From JAKAXS01 sp965279065 (GTDB taxonomy: Bacteria; Pseudomonadota; Alphaproteobacteria; Rhizobiales; Hyphomicrobiaceae): a stretch of DNA of 64,000 bases. Shown piece after piece: positions 1 through 8,366 of the stretch. The notes beneath the pieces are model-generated. The model saw only the letters and a list, made by a program, of their open reading frames with translations. It did not search any database and was not told where the DNA came from. Position 1 is the first letter of the stretch; every line of letters begins with the position of its first letter. The stretch is from assembly GCA_965279065.1 (NCBI GenBank), contig OZ257134.1, positions 1,426,001 to 1,490,000 on the forward strand, given 5' to 3'. Both the position numbers and the translations under genes were made by a program.

Positions 1-38
1 GCGCGGCACAGTTCATGAGCAAAAAAGGAGTGCCGGCA

Positions 39-515
39 ATGGCCGAAATCAAGGATCCCGAAAACACCCTGTTGATCGAGACCACCAAGGGGCCGGTCGT
101 CATCGCCATGCGCCCGGATCTCGCGCCCAAGCACGTGGAGCGCATCAAGCAACTGGTGCGTGAGAAATTCTACGACGGCATCGTCTTCCATCGCGTCATC
201 GACGGCTTCATGGCGCAGACCGGCTGCCCCAAGGGCACGGGCACGGGCGGATCGAACTACGACAATTTGCCGGCCGAGTTCAGCGCCGAGTCGCATCAGC
301 GCGGCGTCTGCTCCATGGCCCGCGCCTCCAGCCCCGACAGCGCCAACAGTCAGTTCTTCATCGTCTTCGATGACGCCAGCTTCCTCGACAAGAAGTATAC
401 CGTCTGGGGCAAGGTGATCTCGGGCATGGACAACGTCGACAAGATCAAGCGCGGCGAGCCCGCGCAGAACCCCGACAAGATGGTCAGCGTCAAGGTCGCC
501 GCCGACGCGGCCTGA
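39..515 (+). CDS. ppiB: Peptidyl-prolyl cis-trans isomerase, cyclophilin type
   Basis: A 158-residue cytoplasmic cyclophilin that catalyses proline cis-trans isomerisation during protein folding. The sequence shows the compact bacterial cyclophilin core: FHRVIDGFMAQTG, then GTGGSNYDNLPAEF, then MARASSPDSANSQFFI and a late W in YTVWGKV. There is no signal peptide, so this is the PpiB rather than the periplasmic PpiA type. The frame opens upstream at 15, but AAAAAAGGAG at 21-30 lies 8 bases before the ATG at 39, so 39 is preferred. In related bacteria ppi genes commonly precede queA and tgt, as here, with one transporter gene in between. Confidence 0.93.
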   Translation: MAEIKDPENTLLIETTKGPVVIAMRPDLAPKHVERIKQLVREKFYDGIVFHRVIDGFMAQTGCPKGTGTGGSNYDNLPAEFSAESHQRGVCSMARASSPDSANSQFFIVFDDASFLDKKYTVWGKVISGMDNVDKIKRGEPAQNPDKMVSVKVAADAA

Positions 516-549
516 TTTCAGCGGCCCGATTGCCAGAAAGTCGTAGCAG

Positions 550-1002
550 ATGTCGCTTCCCGCGTTGGGCCTGGCCGTTCTGGCGATCATCGCGGGGGCG
601 TTGATTTCGCTGCAAGCCCCGATCAACGTCATGGCCGGGCAGCGTCTCGGCCATGTGCTGGGCGGGGCAGCATTGTCGTTCGTGGCGGGAACGGTCTTCC
701 TGCTCGTCGTGGCTTTGATCACGGTGCGCGATCAGATCGATCTTTCCGGATTGTCCGGGATCAGCCCAGTGCTTTTCCTCGGAGGCATTCTTGGTGCGTT
801 CTACGTGGCAATGAGCATCTGGCTCACGCCCAAGCTTGGCGTCGGCGCCGTCATCTCGCTCGGCATCGCCGGCCAGGTGCTGGCGAGCTTGGCCCTGGAT
901 CACTTCGGACTGCTCAATCTCGCCGTGCGCGAAGTCACCCTCGGGCGCGCATCCGGTGCGGCTCTGGTGGTGGCCGGCGCGTTGATGGTGCGGTACCTCT
1001 AG
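550..1002 (+). CDS. DMT-superfamily small transporter, YdcZ/DUF606 type
   Basis: A 150-residue integral membrane protein with five hydrophobic segments, at about residues 4-24, 36-56, 74-92, 98-115 and 131-149. It resembles the YdcZ (DUF606) half-size members of the drug/metabolite transporter superfamily, which have about 140-150 residues and are thought to work as dimers. Recognisable are the N-terminal LISLQAPINVMAG stretch and the GAFYVAMSIWLTPKLG segment. The substrate is unknown. The gene lies between ppiB and queA; its stop is 3 bases before the GTG start of queA, so the two are probably co-transcribed. Confidence 0.8.
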   Translation: MSLPALGLAVLAIIAGALISLQAPINVMAGQRLGHVLGGAALSFVAGTVFLLVVALITVRDQIDLSGLSGISPVLFLGGILGAFYVAMSIWLTPKLGVGAVISLGIAGQVLASLALDHFGLLNLAVREVTLGRASGAALVVAGALMVRYL

Positions 1003-1005
1003 GCC

Positions 1006-2088
1006 GTGCGCACCGATTTGTTCGATTTCGAGCTGCCTGAAAGCTGCATCGCCATGCACCCGGTCTCGCCGCGCGATGCGGCCCGGATGCTGGTCGTGCA
1101 ACCGGGTGCCGCTCTGCGCGATGGGGTCGTCGGTGACCTGGTGTCTCTGCTTCGCCCCGGCGATGCGATGGTCTTCAACGACACGCGCGTGATACCGGCG
1201 GCGCTGGAAGGCGAGCGCGTGCGCGGAGACGCGAAAGCGCACGTCGCGTTCAATCTCACCAAACGTGTCGATCAGAACCGCTGGCGGGCCTTTGCGCGTC
1301 CGGCCAAGCGGCTGCAAGTGGGAGACCGCGTCCACTTGGGCGGCACGAGCGAGATGTGTTTCGCCGCTTCGCTGGACGCGACGGTCAGCGCGCGCGGCGA
1401 CGCCGGCGAGGTTGAACTGGCGTTCGATCTGGCTGGCCCCGATCTCGATGCGGCGATTGCCGCGCAAGGCCAGATGCCGCTGCCGCCATACATCGCCCTG
1501 AAGCGCCCGCCCGACGAATCCGATCGCCAGAGCTACCAGACCGTATTCGCCAGGCAGGACGGCGCCGTTGCCGCGCCGACAGCTGGGTTGCACTTCACGC
1601 CCGAACTGTTGGCGGCGCTGCAAACGCGTGGCATCTCCCAGCACTATGTCACGCTGCATGTCGGCGCCGGCACGTTCCTGCCCGTCAAGGCCGACGACAC
1701 TAGCGAGCACAAGATGCACGCCGAGTGGGGCGAGGTCAGCGCCGAGACGGCGGAGGCCCTCAACACGGCGCGGGCACGCGGTGGCCGCGTCGTTGCCGTC
1801 GGCACCACCTCCTTGCGGCTCCTCGAAAGTGCGGCGGCCCCAGACGGCACGCTGCGCGCCTTCAACGGCGACACGGCGATCTTCATCACGCCCGGCTACC
1901 GCTTCCGTGCCGTCGACGTGCTGATGACCAACTTCCACCTGCCGAAATCGACCTTGTTCATGCTGGTCTCCGCCTTCTCTGGACTTGAGACGATGCAGGC
2001 GGCATACGCTCACGCCATCGCCGCCGGCTATCGTTTCTACTCCTACGGCGACGCCAGCCTGCTGATGCGCCAAGACGAGGCCATCTAG
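1006..2088 (+). CDS. queA: S-adenosylmethionine:tRNA ribosyltransferase-isomerase
   Basis: Transfers and isomerises the ribosyl part of SAM onto 7-aminomethyl-7-deazaguanine in tRNA to give epoxyqueuosine, the step after Tgt in queuosine synthesis. The 360-residue length is normal. Family motifs are visible: DLFDFELPESCIA at the N-terminus, GDAMVFNDTRVIPA, AAPTAGLHFTPELL, HVGAGTFLPVK and LMTNFHLPKSTLFMLVSAF near the C-terminus. Translation starts at GTG 1006; no in-frame ATG precedes the conserved N-terminus, and the start is 3 bases after the previous stop. The partner tgt follows after one unrelated gene and a repeat element. Confidence 0.96.
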   Translation: MRTDLFDFELPESCIAMHPVSPRDAARMLVVQPGAALRDGVVGDLVSLLRPGDAMVFNDTRVIPAALEGERVRGDAKAHVAFNLTKRVDQNRWRAFARPAKRLQVGDRVHLGGTSEMCFAASLDATVSARGDAGEVELAFDLAGPDLDAAIAAQGQMPLPPYIALKRPPDESDRQSYQTVFARQDGAVAAPTAGLHFTPELLAALQTRGISQHYVTLHVGAGTFLPVKADDTSEHKMHAEWGEVSAETAEALNTARARGGRVVAVGTTSLRLLESAAAPDGTLRAFNGDTAIFITPGYRFRAVDVLMTNFHLPKSTLFMLVSAFSGLETMQAAYAHAIAAGYRFYSYGDASLLMRQDEAI

Positions 2089-2149
2089 CGGTCGGGCGAT
2101 TGAGCGATTTGCTGACCACGTTTAGACGTCAGAAGAGAAGAGGTGCCTC

Positions 2150-2623
2150 ATGGCCGAAACCCAACGTCCGCCACTTCCCCCGTTCACCGCCGAGACGGCC
2201 GCGCAAAAGGCCCGCCTGGCGGAGGATGCCTGGAACAGCCGTGATCCCGCCCGGGTGGCACTCGCCTACACCGTCGACTCGCGCTGGCGCAATCGCGCCG
2301 AGTTCCTGGAAGGCCGTCCGGCGATCGAACAATTCCTGACCCGCAAGTGGAACCGCGAACTCGACTATCGCCTGATTAAAGAGGTCTGGGCCTTTCACGA
2401 CAATCGCATCGCAGTGCGGTTCGCCTACGAGTGGCACGACGACGGCGGTCACTGGTACCGCAGTTACGGCAATGAGAACTGGGAGTTCGACGCGCATGGC
2501 CTGATGCGCCTGCGTATTGCCAGCATCAACGACCTGCCGATCTCGGACGCGGACCGCAAGTATCACTGGCCGCTCGGCCGCCGCCCCGATGATCACCCGG
2601 GCTTGAGTGCGCTGGGGCTGTAG
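2150..2623 (+). CDS. DUF1348 (NTF2/SnoaL-like) family protein
   Basis: A 157-residue soluble protein of the DUF1348 family, which adopts the SnoaL/NTF2-like cone fold. The tracts AEDAWNSRDPARVALAYT, FLTRKWNRELDYRLIKE and WHDDGGHWYRSYGNENWEF are typical of the family. No catalytic function is established for it. The start has GAAGAGGTG 5-13 bases upstream. It sits between queA and tgt in the same direction but with no obvious link to queuosine metabolism. Confidence 0.85.
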   Translation: MAETQRPPLPPFTAETAAQKARLAEDAWNSRDPARVALAYTVDSRWRNRAEFLEGRPAIEQFLTRKWNRELDYRLIKEVWAFHDNRIAVRFAYEWHDDGGHWYRSYGNENWEFDAHGLMRLRIASINDLPISDADRKYHWPLGRRPDDHPGLSALGL

Positions 2624-2690
2624 TCAACATTTGGACCTCAGGGGACCGATTGCCCGGACACCTAAGAGAAGCGCACATGCCCGCAACAGA

Positions 2691-2790
2691 GGTCATACTC
2701 GGGCTTGTCCCGAGTATCCCGCCATCGGCTGGAGTGGCAAGCGCCGAGCTTGCTGCACCTGGGATCCCCGGAACAAGTCCGGGGATGACC
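2691..2790. repeat. Composite dispersed hairpin repeat (two inverted halves)
   Basis: Two hairpins lie between the DUF1348 gene and tgt. The first has arms ATACTCGGG (2695-2703) and CCCGAGTAT (2709-2717) around CTTGT. The second has arms ATCCCCGGA (2764-2772) and TCCGGGGAT (2778-2786) around ACAAG. Read on the minus strand, the second half is a diverged copy of the first: both begin GGTCAT and carry the same CTTGT loop. The whole is therefore a roughly 100-base element made of two halves facing each other. A relative lies downstream of cysS (47813-47912). This pattern is common between genes in Alphaproteobacteria. Confidence 0.8.
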
Positions 2791-2862
2791 GTGGTGGGGA
2801 GGTGCCGGTCTCATTAAAAGAGGGAGCGCGCCCGATGCCCGAGGTTCATTGAAAGACGATTG

Positions 2863-4050
2863 ATGACCACTGCTACAGACGCCTCAATTCTACCCGCGCC
2901 GAAAGCTCCCGCGCACTTCGGTTACCGCCTCATCGCGCAGGACGGCAGTGCCCGGCTTGGCGAGGTCGTCACGCCGCGCGGAATCATCCGCACGCCGGCG
3001 TTCATGCCCGTAGGCACGGTCGCGACCGTCAAGGCCATGTACACCGAGCAGGTCCGCGAAGCCGGAGCCGACATCCTGCTCGGCAACACCTATCACCTGA
3101 TGCTGCGTCCCACCGCCGAGCGCATCGCCAAACTCGGCGGCCTGCACACCTTCATGCGCTGGGACAAGCCGATCCTGACCGACAGCGGCGGCTTCCAGGT
3201 GATGAGCCTGTCGAAGATTCGCAAGATCACGGAGGAGGGGGCCCAGTTCCAGTCGCACCTCGACGGCTCGCGTCACATGCTGACGCCGGAACGATCCATC
3301 GAGATTCAGTGCCTGCTCGGCGCCGACATCCAGATGCAGTTTGACGAATGCATCGAGCTGCCGGCCGAGCGCCGCGAGGTGGAACGCGCCATGGAACTAT
3401 CGCTGCGCTGGGCGGAACGATCGCAGCAGGCCTTCCAACGCATGTCGCAACCTGGCCAGGCCCTGTTCGGCATCGTCCAGGGCGGCGTCGACGCGGAACT
3501 GCGCCGCCGCTCCGCCAAGGCTCTGGCTGCGCTGGATCTCCCGGGCTACGCCATCGGAGGCCTCGCCGTCGGTGAGGGTCACGACGCCATGCTGGCCGCC
3601 ATCGAGGAAACGATGCCGGAGATGCCGACCCTCAAGCCGCGTTACCTGATGGGCGTTGGCACGCCGCTCGACCTTATCGAAAGCGTGCGCCGCGGCATCG
3701 ACATGTTCGATTGCGTGATGCCGACGCGTAACGGCCGCCACGGTCACGCCTTCACGTGGGAGGGTCCGGTCAACCTGAAGAACGCCAAGCACGCCGACGA
3801 TGCCCGACCGCTCGACCCGCACTCGACCTGCGCGGCGGCGCGGGACTATTCTCGAGCCTATCTGCACCACCTCGTTAAATCCGGGGAGTCGCTTGGCGGC
3901 ATGATGCTGTCTTGGGTCAACACCGTGTTTTACCAGGACCTGATGGCCGCCATGCGCGCAGCCATCGCCGAAGGCCGTTTCGACGCATGGGCCGAGGAGA
4001 CAAAGGCCCGCATTTCCGCCCGCACTTCTGGTCCTCACGAGGCGAGCTGA
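2863..4050 (+). CDS. tgt: Queuine/preQ1 tRNA-guanine transglycosylase
   Basis: Exchanges guanine-34 of tRNA(Asp, Asn, His, Tyr) for preQ1. The protein has 395 residues. Family motifs are clear: TPAFMPVGTVATVKAM, GNTYHLMLRP, TDSGGFQVMSL containing the active-site Asp, FDECIELPAERREVERAMELS, FGIVQGGVD, MGVGTPLDLIE with the nucleophile Asp following in FDCVMPTRNGRHG, and a zinc-ligand region with STCAAARDYSRAYLHHL. A TTG at 2860 directly precedes the ATG at 2863; the ATG is taken. The hypothetical gene that follows begins 2 bases after the stop. Confidence 0.97.
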   Translation: MTTATDASILPAPKAPAHFGYRLIAQDGSARLGEVVTPRGIIRTPAFMPVGTVATVKAMYTEQVREAGADILLGNTYHLMLRPTAERIAKLGGLHTFMRWDKPILTDSGGFQVMSLSKIRKITEEGAQFQSHLDGSRHMLTPERSIEIQCLLGADIQMQFDECIELPAERREVERAMELSLRWAERSQQAFQRMSQPGQALFGIVQGGVDAELRRRSAKALAALDLPGYAIGGLAVGEGHDAMLAAIEETMPEMPTLKPRYLMGVGTPLDLIESVRRGIDMFDCVMPTRNGRHGHAFTWEGPVNLKNAKHADDARPLDPHSTCAAARDYSRAYLHHLVKSGESLGGMMLSWVNTVFYQDLMAAMRAAIAEGRFDAWAEETKARISARTSGPHEAS

Positions 4051-4052
4051 CG

Positions 4053-5249
4053 ATGCATAGACTGCGCGCTGTCTTGCTGATCCTGGTCGCCGCCGCGCCG
4101 ATCGCGATGGCGCGCGAGAGCGAGACGTTGGCCCCTAAGAAGAGCAATCCAGGCGACATCCTTGTCCCCATTCCCGGCTATTCGCCCGATGTCGAGGCCA
4201 ATGGCTGCAGGGCGCGATCCTCGCCGGCCGAACCCATCCCACGCAACGCGCAAGGGGCCGCGATCACGTTCTGGAAGCTCATTGACCACGTCGCCGGTCG
4301 TCACTCGGTGCGCCTCGTCGTTGACGAGCCGGCCAAATACGAAGCGAAGTTTGCAGCACTCGACCCCGACATCCGCCGGCTCGCCTATCTGCATTCGCTG
4401 GTGACTTGGCAGGGCAGGGACGGGTTGCACACCTATTTCAGGGTCGGGGCCGCGCGGGTTGCACCGCAAGTTCGCCAGGCGTTGCACGAGGCCGGAATGA
4501 CGCGCGAGGCCGAACTGATGGCGAAGGCGATGGCGCTGTTCGGTGAGCCCTATCCCGTGGCAGACGAAGCGCGCGCAAAACACTACGCCCCGTCCTCCGA
4601 ACCCGAGAACGCGTTCGACAAGGCTCTCCTCGCGATCGCGCAAGACTTCGGAACGGCCGATCAGTTGATCACGGAAGTCTTGGCCGCAGTCGGGCGCTCG
4701 CCCGCCTTATGGGCGCGTATCGAGAAGACTCGCGAGCACCTGGGCGACGCCGCACGCCTGCAGATCGTCCTCGATGCCTTGGCCAACCGGTTCAACGTCT
4801 ACAATGCCTCGGGCCGCACCATTGCCTGGCAGGTCGGCACGACGCCGAAGCCAGAGCGCACGCTCGCAGTCATGGAAATCTTCAATAGCGAGTTCGAGAA
4901 CGGCGGCATCCACCAGTTCTTCTTCAACTCCAGTGGCGCCATCGCGCCGGATCTTCCCGCCGCCATGCTCGAGCTCGGTCTTCCGCGCCAGGCCGAACTG
5001 ATGCAGCAGGCGCTGGCCATGTTCCCGGATCCCTATCCGCGTGACAGAGAGGTCCGCCGGCAAAAGCCGTCAGGCGAGGGTTGGACCAATTGGGACGAGA
5101 AGCTCTCGGCGATGACCGACGCGTTCTACGCGCTCGATGGCGGCCCGTCGTCCATCGAGCTGAACGGTCAACGCGCCCTGATCGGCGGACCCGATTTCCG
5201 CCAGGCCATGCTCGCCTACGCCGTCAAGCACGGGATGCTGCCCTGCTGA
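4053..5249 (+). CDS. Secreted protein with duplicated DUF4375-like domain
   Basis: A 398-residue protein with a signal peptide (MHRLRAVLLILVAAAPIAMA, probable cleavage after ALA-like residues near 19-20), hence probably periplasmic. The body contains two related halves. The second has the DUF4375 hallmark ENGGIHQFFFNSSG followed by AMLELGLPRQAELMQQALAMF and PYPRDREVR. The first has the parallel DGLHTYFRVG followed by ALHEAGMTREAELMAKAMALF and PYPVADEAR. The function of DUF4375 proteins is unknown. The frame is open further upstream inside tgt, but the signal peptide fixes the start at 4053, two bases after tgt, so it is probably translated from the same message. Confidence 0.75.
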   Translation: MHRLRAVLLILVAAAPIAMARESETLAPKKSNPGDILVPIPGYSPDVEANGCRARSSPAEPIPRNAQGAAITFWKLIDHVAGRHSVRLVVDEPAKYEAKFAALDPDIRRLAYLHSLVTWQGRDGLHTYFRVGAARVAPQVRQALHEAGMTREAELMAKAMALFGEPYPVADEARAKHYAPSSEPENAFDKALLAIAQDFGTADQLITEVLAAVGRSPALWARIEKTREHLGDAARLQIVLDALANRFNVYNASGRTIAWQVGTTPKPERTLAVMEIFNSEFENGGIHQFFFNSSGAIAPDLPAAMLELGLPRQAELMQQALAMFPDPYPRDREVRRQKPSGEGWTNWDEKLSAMTDAFYALDGGPSSIELNGQRALIGGPDFRQAMLAYAVKHGMLPC

Positions 5250-5330
5250 CCAGCTCGTCCACCCACCCGGAACTTGTCACGGCCACCCCCGACGAATTAT
5301 CGTCCGGCGCCAGACCAAGATGGGCCCACC

Positions 5331-5804
5331 ATGCATATCGTTATTCTGTTCGTACTGACCGTAGCCTTGGTTTTCGTCGCCTGGAATCTCTACACGCGCG
5401 TGCCGGGAGTCCCCAGCAACCTGTCCGGCAGCTGGGGCAGTAAGGGACATGACGATCCCCGCGTGGCGACGGCCGCCATGCTGCATGCCATCGCTAACGA
5501 GGCCGGCACCCTCACTGCAGAGAAGGAACGCGAGATCGTCGGCTTGTTGTCGAGAAAGCTGGGCATCGATCGCGGACTAGCCAAGATGTGCCTGACCGCT
5601 GGCCGCCGCCTGGACTTCAGCCTCAAGGGAAGTCTCAACGCCCGCCTCCACAAGCTCGCCGAAACCATCGAACGCCGCTGCACGCCGGAAGAGCGGAGAG
5701 ACGTCGTCGAGATGCTCCGCGTCGTAGCCGGCGACGGCGCCGACCGCATCGGCAGCATCCGCGACGGCTTGGGCCGCGTCTCCGCCACCCTGCTGCACGG
5801 TTAA
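5331..5804 (+). CDS. Membrane-anchored TerB-like protein
   Basis: A 157-residue protein with one N-terminal membrane segment (MHIVILFVLTVALVFVAW). After a short linker comes an all-helical domain resembling TerB/DjlA-N: an acidic EREIVGLLSRKLGI helix, then AKMCLTAGRRL, then LAETIERRCTPEERRDVVEML. Its role is unknown; TerB-like domains are found in tellurite and stress operons and in envelope proteins. The ATG at 5331 is preferred over a GTG at 5274 because the membrane segment begins there. The last residues (GRVSATLLHG) have a degenerate echo at about 7158-7188, described in the findings. Confidence 0.65.
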   Translation: MHIVILFVLTVALVFVAWNLYTRVPGVPSNLSGSWGSKGHDDPRVATAAMLHAIANEAGTLTAEKEREIVGLLSRKLGIDRGLAKMCLTAGRRLDFSLKGSLNARLHKLAETIERRCTPEERRDVVEMLRVVAGDGADRIGSIRDGLGRVSATLLHG

Positions 5805-5840
5805 ACGCTACCTCAGCCCGGCGGCTCCATTGCGCGGGCT

Positions 5841-6872
5841 CTAGGCGCCAGGTCTGAGCAAGCCAGTGCCCGGATGGCAGTTAATATATTCGTAGCGCTG
5901 CGCGACGGCATCGAACACTGACACTTCGTGATAGAGGCGCAGGTTCGGCAGTTCCGGCACTTTCTTCAGGAACATGCCGAAGATCTGCAAGTGCGTCGGA
6001 TGCGATGCAGCCCAACGTTCCAGGTCCGCCAGTGAATGCCAGTGGCTGACCCCGAACGTTTTATCCACGGGGCGCCCGTTGGCGTCGATGTGCTGCACGT
6101 AGCGATTGCTGTAGCAGCCGACTTCGGCACCCTGATCGCGTAGAAAATCCATTCCGGCGCGCAGCGTCGGCTCGATGTCCTCCAGGTAGACGCGGCGCTC
6201 CTCGCCCTGCGTGTCGGTCCAGTCTTGGCCGGAGCGGATGACGCAGAGGTTCTCGTGCCCGTGCACCGTCACGCGGCCGTTGCCGTCATCGCGCCGGCTA
6301 AGCTCTCCTGTTGGAGGCATCATGTCCGTTTGCGACAGAGGGAAGCGATCGCGCATCGAGCCCCAGTAGCCGTGCTCCAAGATCTCGCCGCTCATGCCGC
6401 CCATGACGACGCCGACGCCCTCCGGGTGCTGAGCCGAGCTGTAGGCGGTCTCATACTGCACGTTGCGCGGACTTAAGACCTCGCGGAAATAGCCGACGTC
6501 GTCGCGCAGCCGCTCGTCTGAGGTCCACCATGCTTGGTTCTGCGGATTTTCGATCCAGCGCGAGAACTTCTCCGGGTCACCCCAATAGGCGACCGTGATT
6601 GCTGTGTCGTAGCCGTCGCGATCGACATAGCGGACCGTGTCGCGATGTCCTGGACCGTCGGCCAGTTTGAACAGCGCATTGACGGACGCGAAGGCTGTTT
6701 CGATCGCCGCCCCGCCGCCCCGTCGCTGCACGCCGAAATAGCCCATGACGACTTGCGTCATTGTCTGCGGCGCCCGCGCGGAGAACGCCGGATACGGCGG
6801 TTGAAAGTCATCTTCCACGCGCCGCGTCCGTGTCCGCGGACATTTCAGGTGAGCGTCGATTGCAGATTCCAT
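5841..6872 (-). CDS. Aldoxime dehydratase (haem-containing, phenylacetaldoxime type)
   Basis: Expected to dehydrate aldoximes (R-CH=N-OH) to nitriles using a haem b cofactor. The 343-residue length fits the haem-containing dehydratase family (about 350). Visible motifs are RTRRVEDDFQPPYPAF at the N-terminus, VMGYFGVQ, FKLADGPGHRDTVRYVDRDG, AYWGDPEKF, GCYSNRYVQ, and near the C-terminus FGVSHWHSLADLERWAASHPTH followed by LRLYHEVSV. By analogy with characterised Oxd enzymes, one late His should be the haem ligand and the His in LYHEVSV the catalytic one; this assignment is inference. The start has GGGAGAGAAAGA just upstream. No nitrilase, nitrile hydratase or amidase lies nearby, so its metabolic partner is missing here. 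Confidence 0.88.
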   Translation of the reverse strand: MESAIDAHLKCPRTRTRRVEDDFQPPYPAFSARAPQTMTQVVMGYFGVQRRGGGAAIETAFASVNALFKLADGPGHRDTVRYVDRDGYDTAITVAYWGDPEKFSRWIENPQNQAWWTSDERLRDDVGYFREVLSPRNVQYETAYSSAQHPEGVGVVMGGMSGEILEHGYWGSMRDRFPLSQTDMMPPTGELSRRDDGNGRVTVHGHENLCVIRSGQDWTDTQGEERRVYLEDIEPTLRAGMDFLRDQGAEVGCYSNRYVQHIDANGRPVDKTFGVSHWHSLADLERWAASHPTHLQIFGMFLKKVPELPNLRLYHEVSVFDAVAQRYEYINCHPGTGLLRPGA

Positions 6873-7191
6873 TCTTTCTCTCCCGATCGCTTTTCTGATT
6901 GAGTCGACAATCCCTTTTGTCGCCGCTCCTGATGCGGTTCAGGTAGAACGTTAGGGGAGCGTCGGGAGGCCGAAGAAGAGCACGGAGCCTGATGAAGTCG
7001 GGCAATTTGCCCGAGCCCAGCCTCGACAGTGAGTCACGGGCGCTGCGGACCAGGACGCTTCGAGACTTGGCTGCAGAGCTGGCGCGGTTCATTTCCGGGC
7101 GGTGCGAAGGAGGCGCAGACGCCGGGTCGAAATTCGAAACCCGCCGCGAGGCCGTCAGCCGCGTCTCGGCGACAGTGCCGCACGCCTGACC
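6873..7191. other. Gene-free stretch with degenerate copy of a flanking junction
   Basis: No convincing gene lies between the aldoxime dehydratase start and the stop of the EamA transporter. The right end (about 7158-7188) resembles the 3' end of the TerB-like gene (5773-5805). It is followed by 23 bases (7189-7211) identical to 5810-5832. The rest presumably holds the dehydratase promoter; no clear -35/-10 pair was recognised. Confidence 0.5.
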
Positions 7192-8130
7192 TCAGCCCGG
7201 CGGCTCCATTGGCATCGACTTCGCGGTCGTCCGCTCGCGATGCACGAGATAGATGCCCGATGCGATGATGATGGCCGAGCCCGCCAGCGTCCACAGGTCG
7301 GGCAGGTCGCCGAACACGAGCCAACCCGCCAGCACCATCGTCACCAGCTGCAGATAAAGGAACGGCGAGATGCTCGACGCCGGTGCCAGCCGGTAGGCGT
7401 GAAGGAACAGGTAGTGCCCGGTGCCGCCGAGCACTCCAAGTCCACCCAGCAGTAGCCAGGTCGTCAGGTCCTGCGGCGCGACCCACTGCATGATCGCGAA
7501 CGGTGCGGCGAACACCGTGCCGACGAACATGGAATAGAACAGCGTCACGAACGGCGGATCGTACGGCGACAGGTAGCGCGTCAGGATCATGAAGAGGGCG
7601 TACGCCAGCATTCCCGCGAGCGAATAGAGCACCGCCGGATGCACGCCGCCGAGCCCGGGCCGAACGGCCACCACCACGCCCCCGAAACCGATGAGGATGG
7701 CGACGAGGCGGCGCCAGCCCACCCATTCGCCGAGGAACGGCCCGGCCAGCAGCGCCACCACCAGCGGCGCCAGGAATACGATCGTCACGGTCTGGTCCAG
7801 CCGCAGGTACTGCAGCGCCAGGAAGTTCAGCAGCGTCGTCGCCACCATCAGCACCGAACGCACCAGCTGCAGCTTCAGCTTCGACGTTTTGAACATCGCT
7901 GGCAGGCTCATGACGCCGAACGCCGGCACCAGCACGGCGAGCCCCACGAACTGCACCACGAGACGACACCAGACGATCTGCGACACCGGCACGCCCTTGT
8001 ACAGGGCGAGGTATTTCGCCGACGTATCAAGTCCCGTGAAGAACGTGCACGCGATCACCATCAGCGCGATCGCACGCATGCGATCGGCCGCCGTCGACGG
8101 GGCTGGAACCAATCTTGAGAGCTGCGTCAT
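7192..8130 (-). CDS. EamA/RhaT family DMT transporter
   Basis: A 312-residue inner-membrane protein with ten hydrophobic segments arranged as two EamA repeats, the standard DMT-transporter plan. Typical features are FTGLDTSAKYLA in the first helix, LQYLRLDQTVTIVFLAPLVVALLAG at the end of repeat 1 (with GEWVGWRRLVAILIGFGGV), and FLHAYRLAPASSISPFLYLQL in repeat 2. The substrate cannot be predicted. An in-frame ATG at 8175 would add 15 residues; neither start has a strong Shine-Dalgarno sequence, and 8130 is chosen because the extension is proline- and arginine-rich. The final 20 bases of the gene recur at 5813-5832 beside the aldoxime dehydratase. Confidence 0.85.
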   Translation of the reverse strand: MTQLSRLVPAPSTAADRMRAIALMVIACTFFTGLDTSAKYLALYKGVPVSQIVWCRLVVQFVGLAVLVPAFGVMSLPAMFKTSKLKLQLVRSVLMVATTLLNFLALQYLRLDQTVTIVFLAPLVVALLAGPFLGEWVGWRRLVAILIGFGGVVVAVRPGLGGVHPAVLYSLAGMLAYALFMILTRYLSPYDPPFVTLFYSMFVGTVFAAPFAIMQWVAPQDLTTWLLLGGLGVLGGTGHYLFLHAYRLAPASSISPFLYLQLVTMVLAGWLVFGDLPDLWTLAGSAIIIASGIYLVHRERTTAKSMPMEPPG

Positions 8131-8366
8131 GGGGTGGGGTCGGCGCGGGACATCGTGCGGCGCCTGATAGCGCATGGTTGCTGCCTAAGCGAGAGGCAAA
8201 TGCGCGGGGGAGGGCTGCGGCCGGGGCAGGGGTGAGTGCGCCGGAACCCGTAGTGCCGGGCGCCGTTACGCATCAGACCCCGGATCGGAGATTAGGATCA
8301 GCCTCGGTCTTGCTGGCGACATCGTTTCGCCGTTGCCGCGCCGCGACGGCTACCTACATCTGCGGC

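Noticed and set aside
3912..4052. Longer start for the DUF4375-like protein inside tgt
   Set aside because: The extra residues overlap conserved tgt codons, and the signal peptide begins at 4053.
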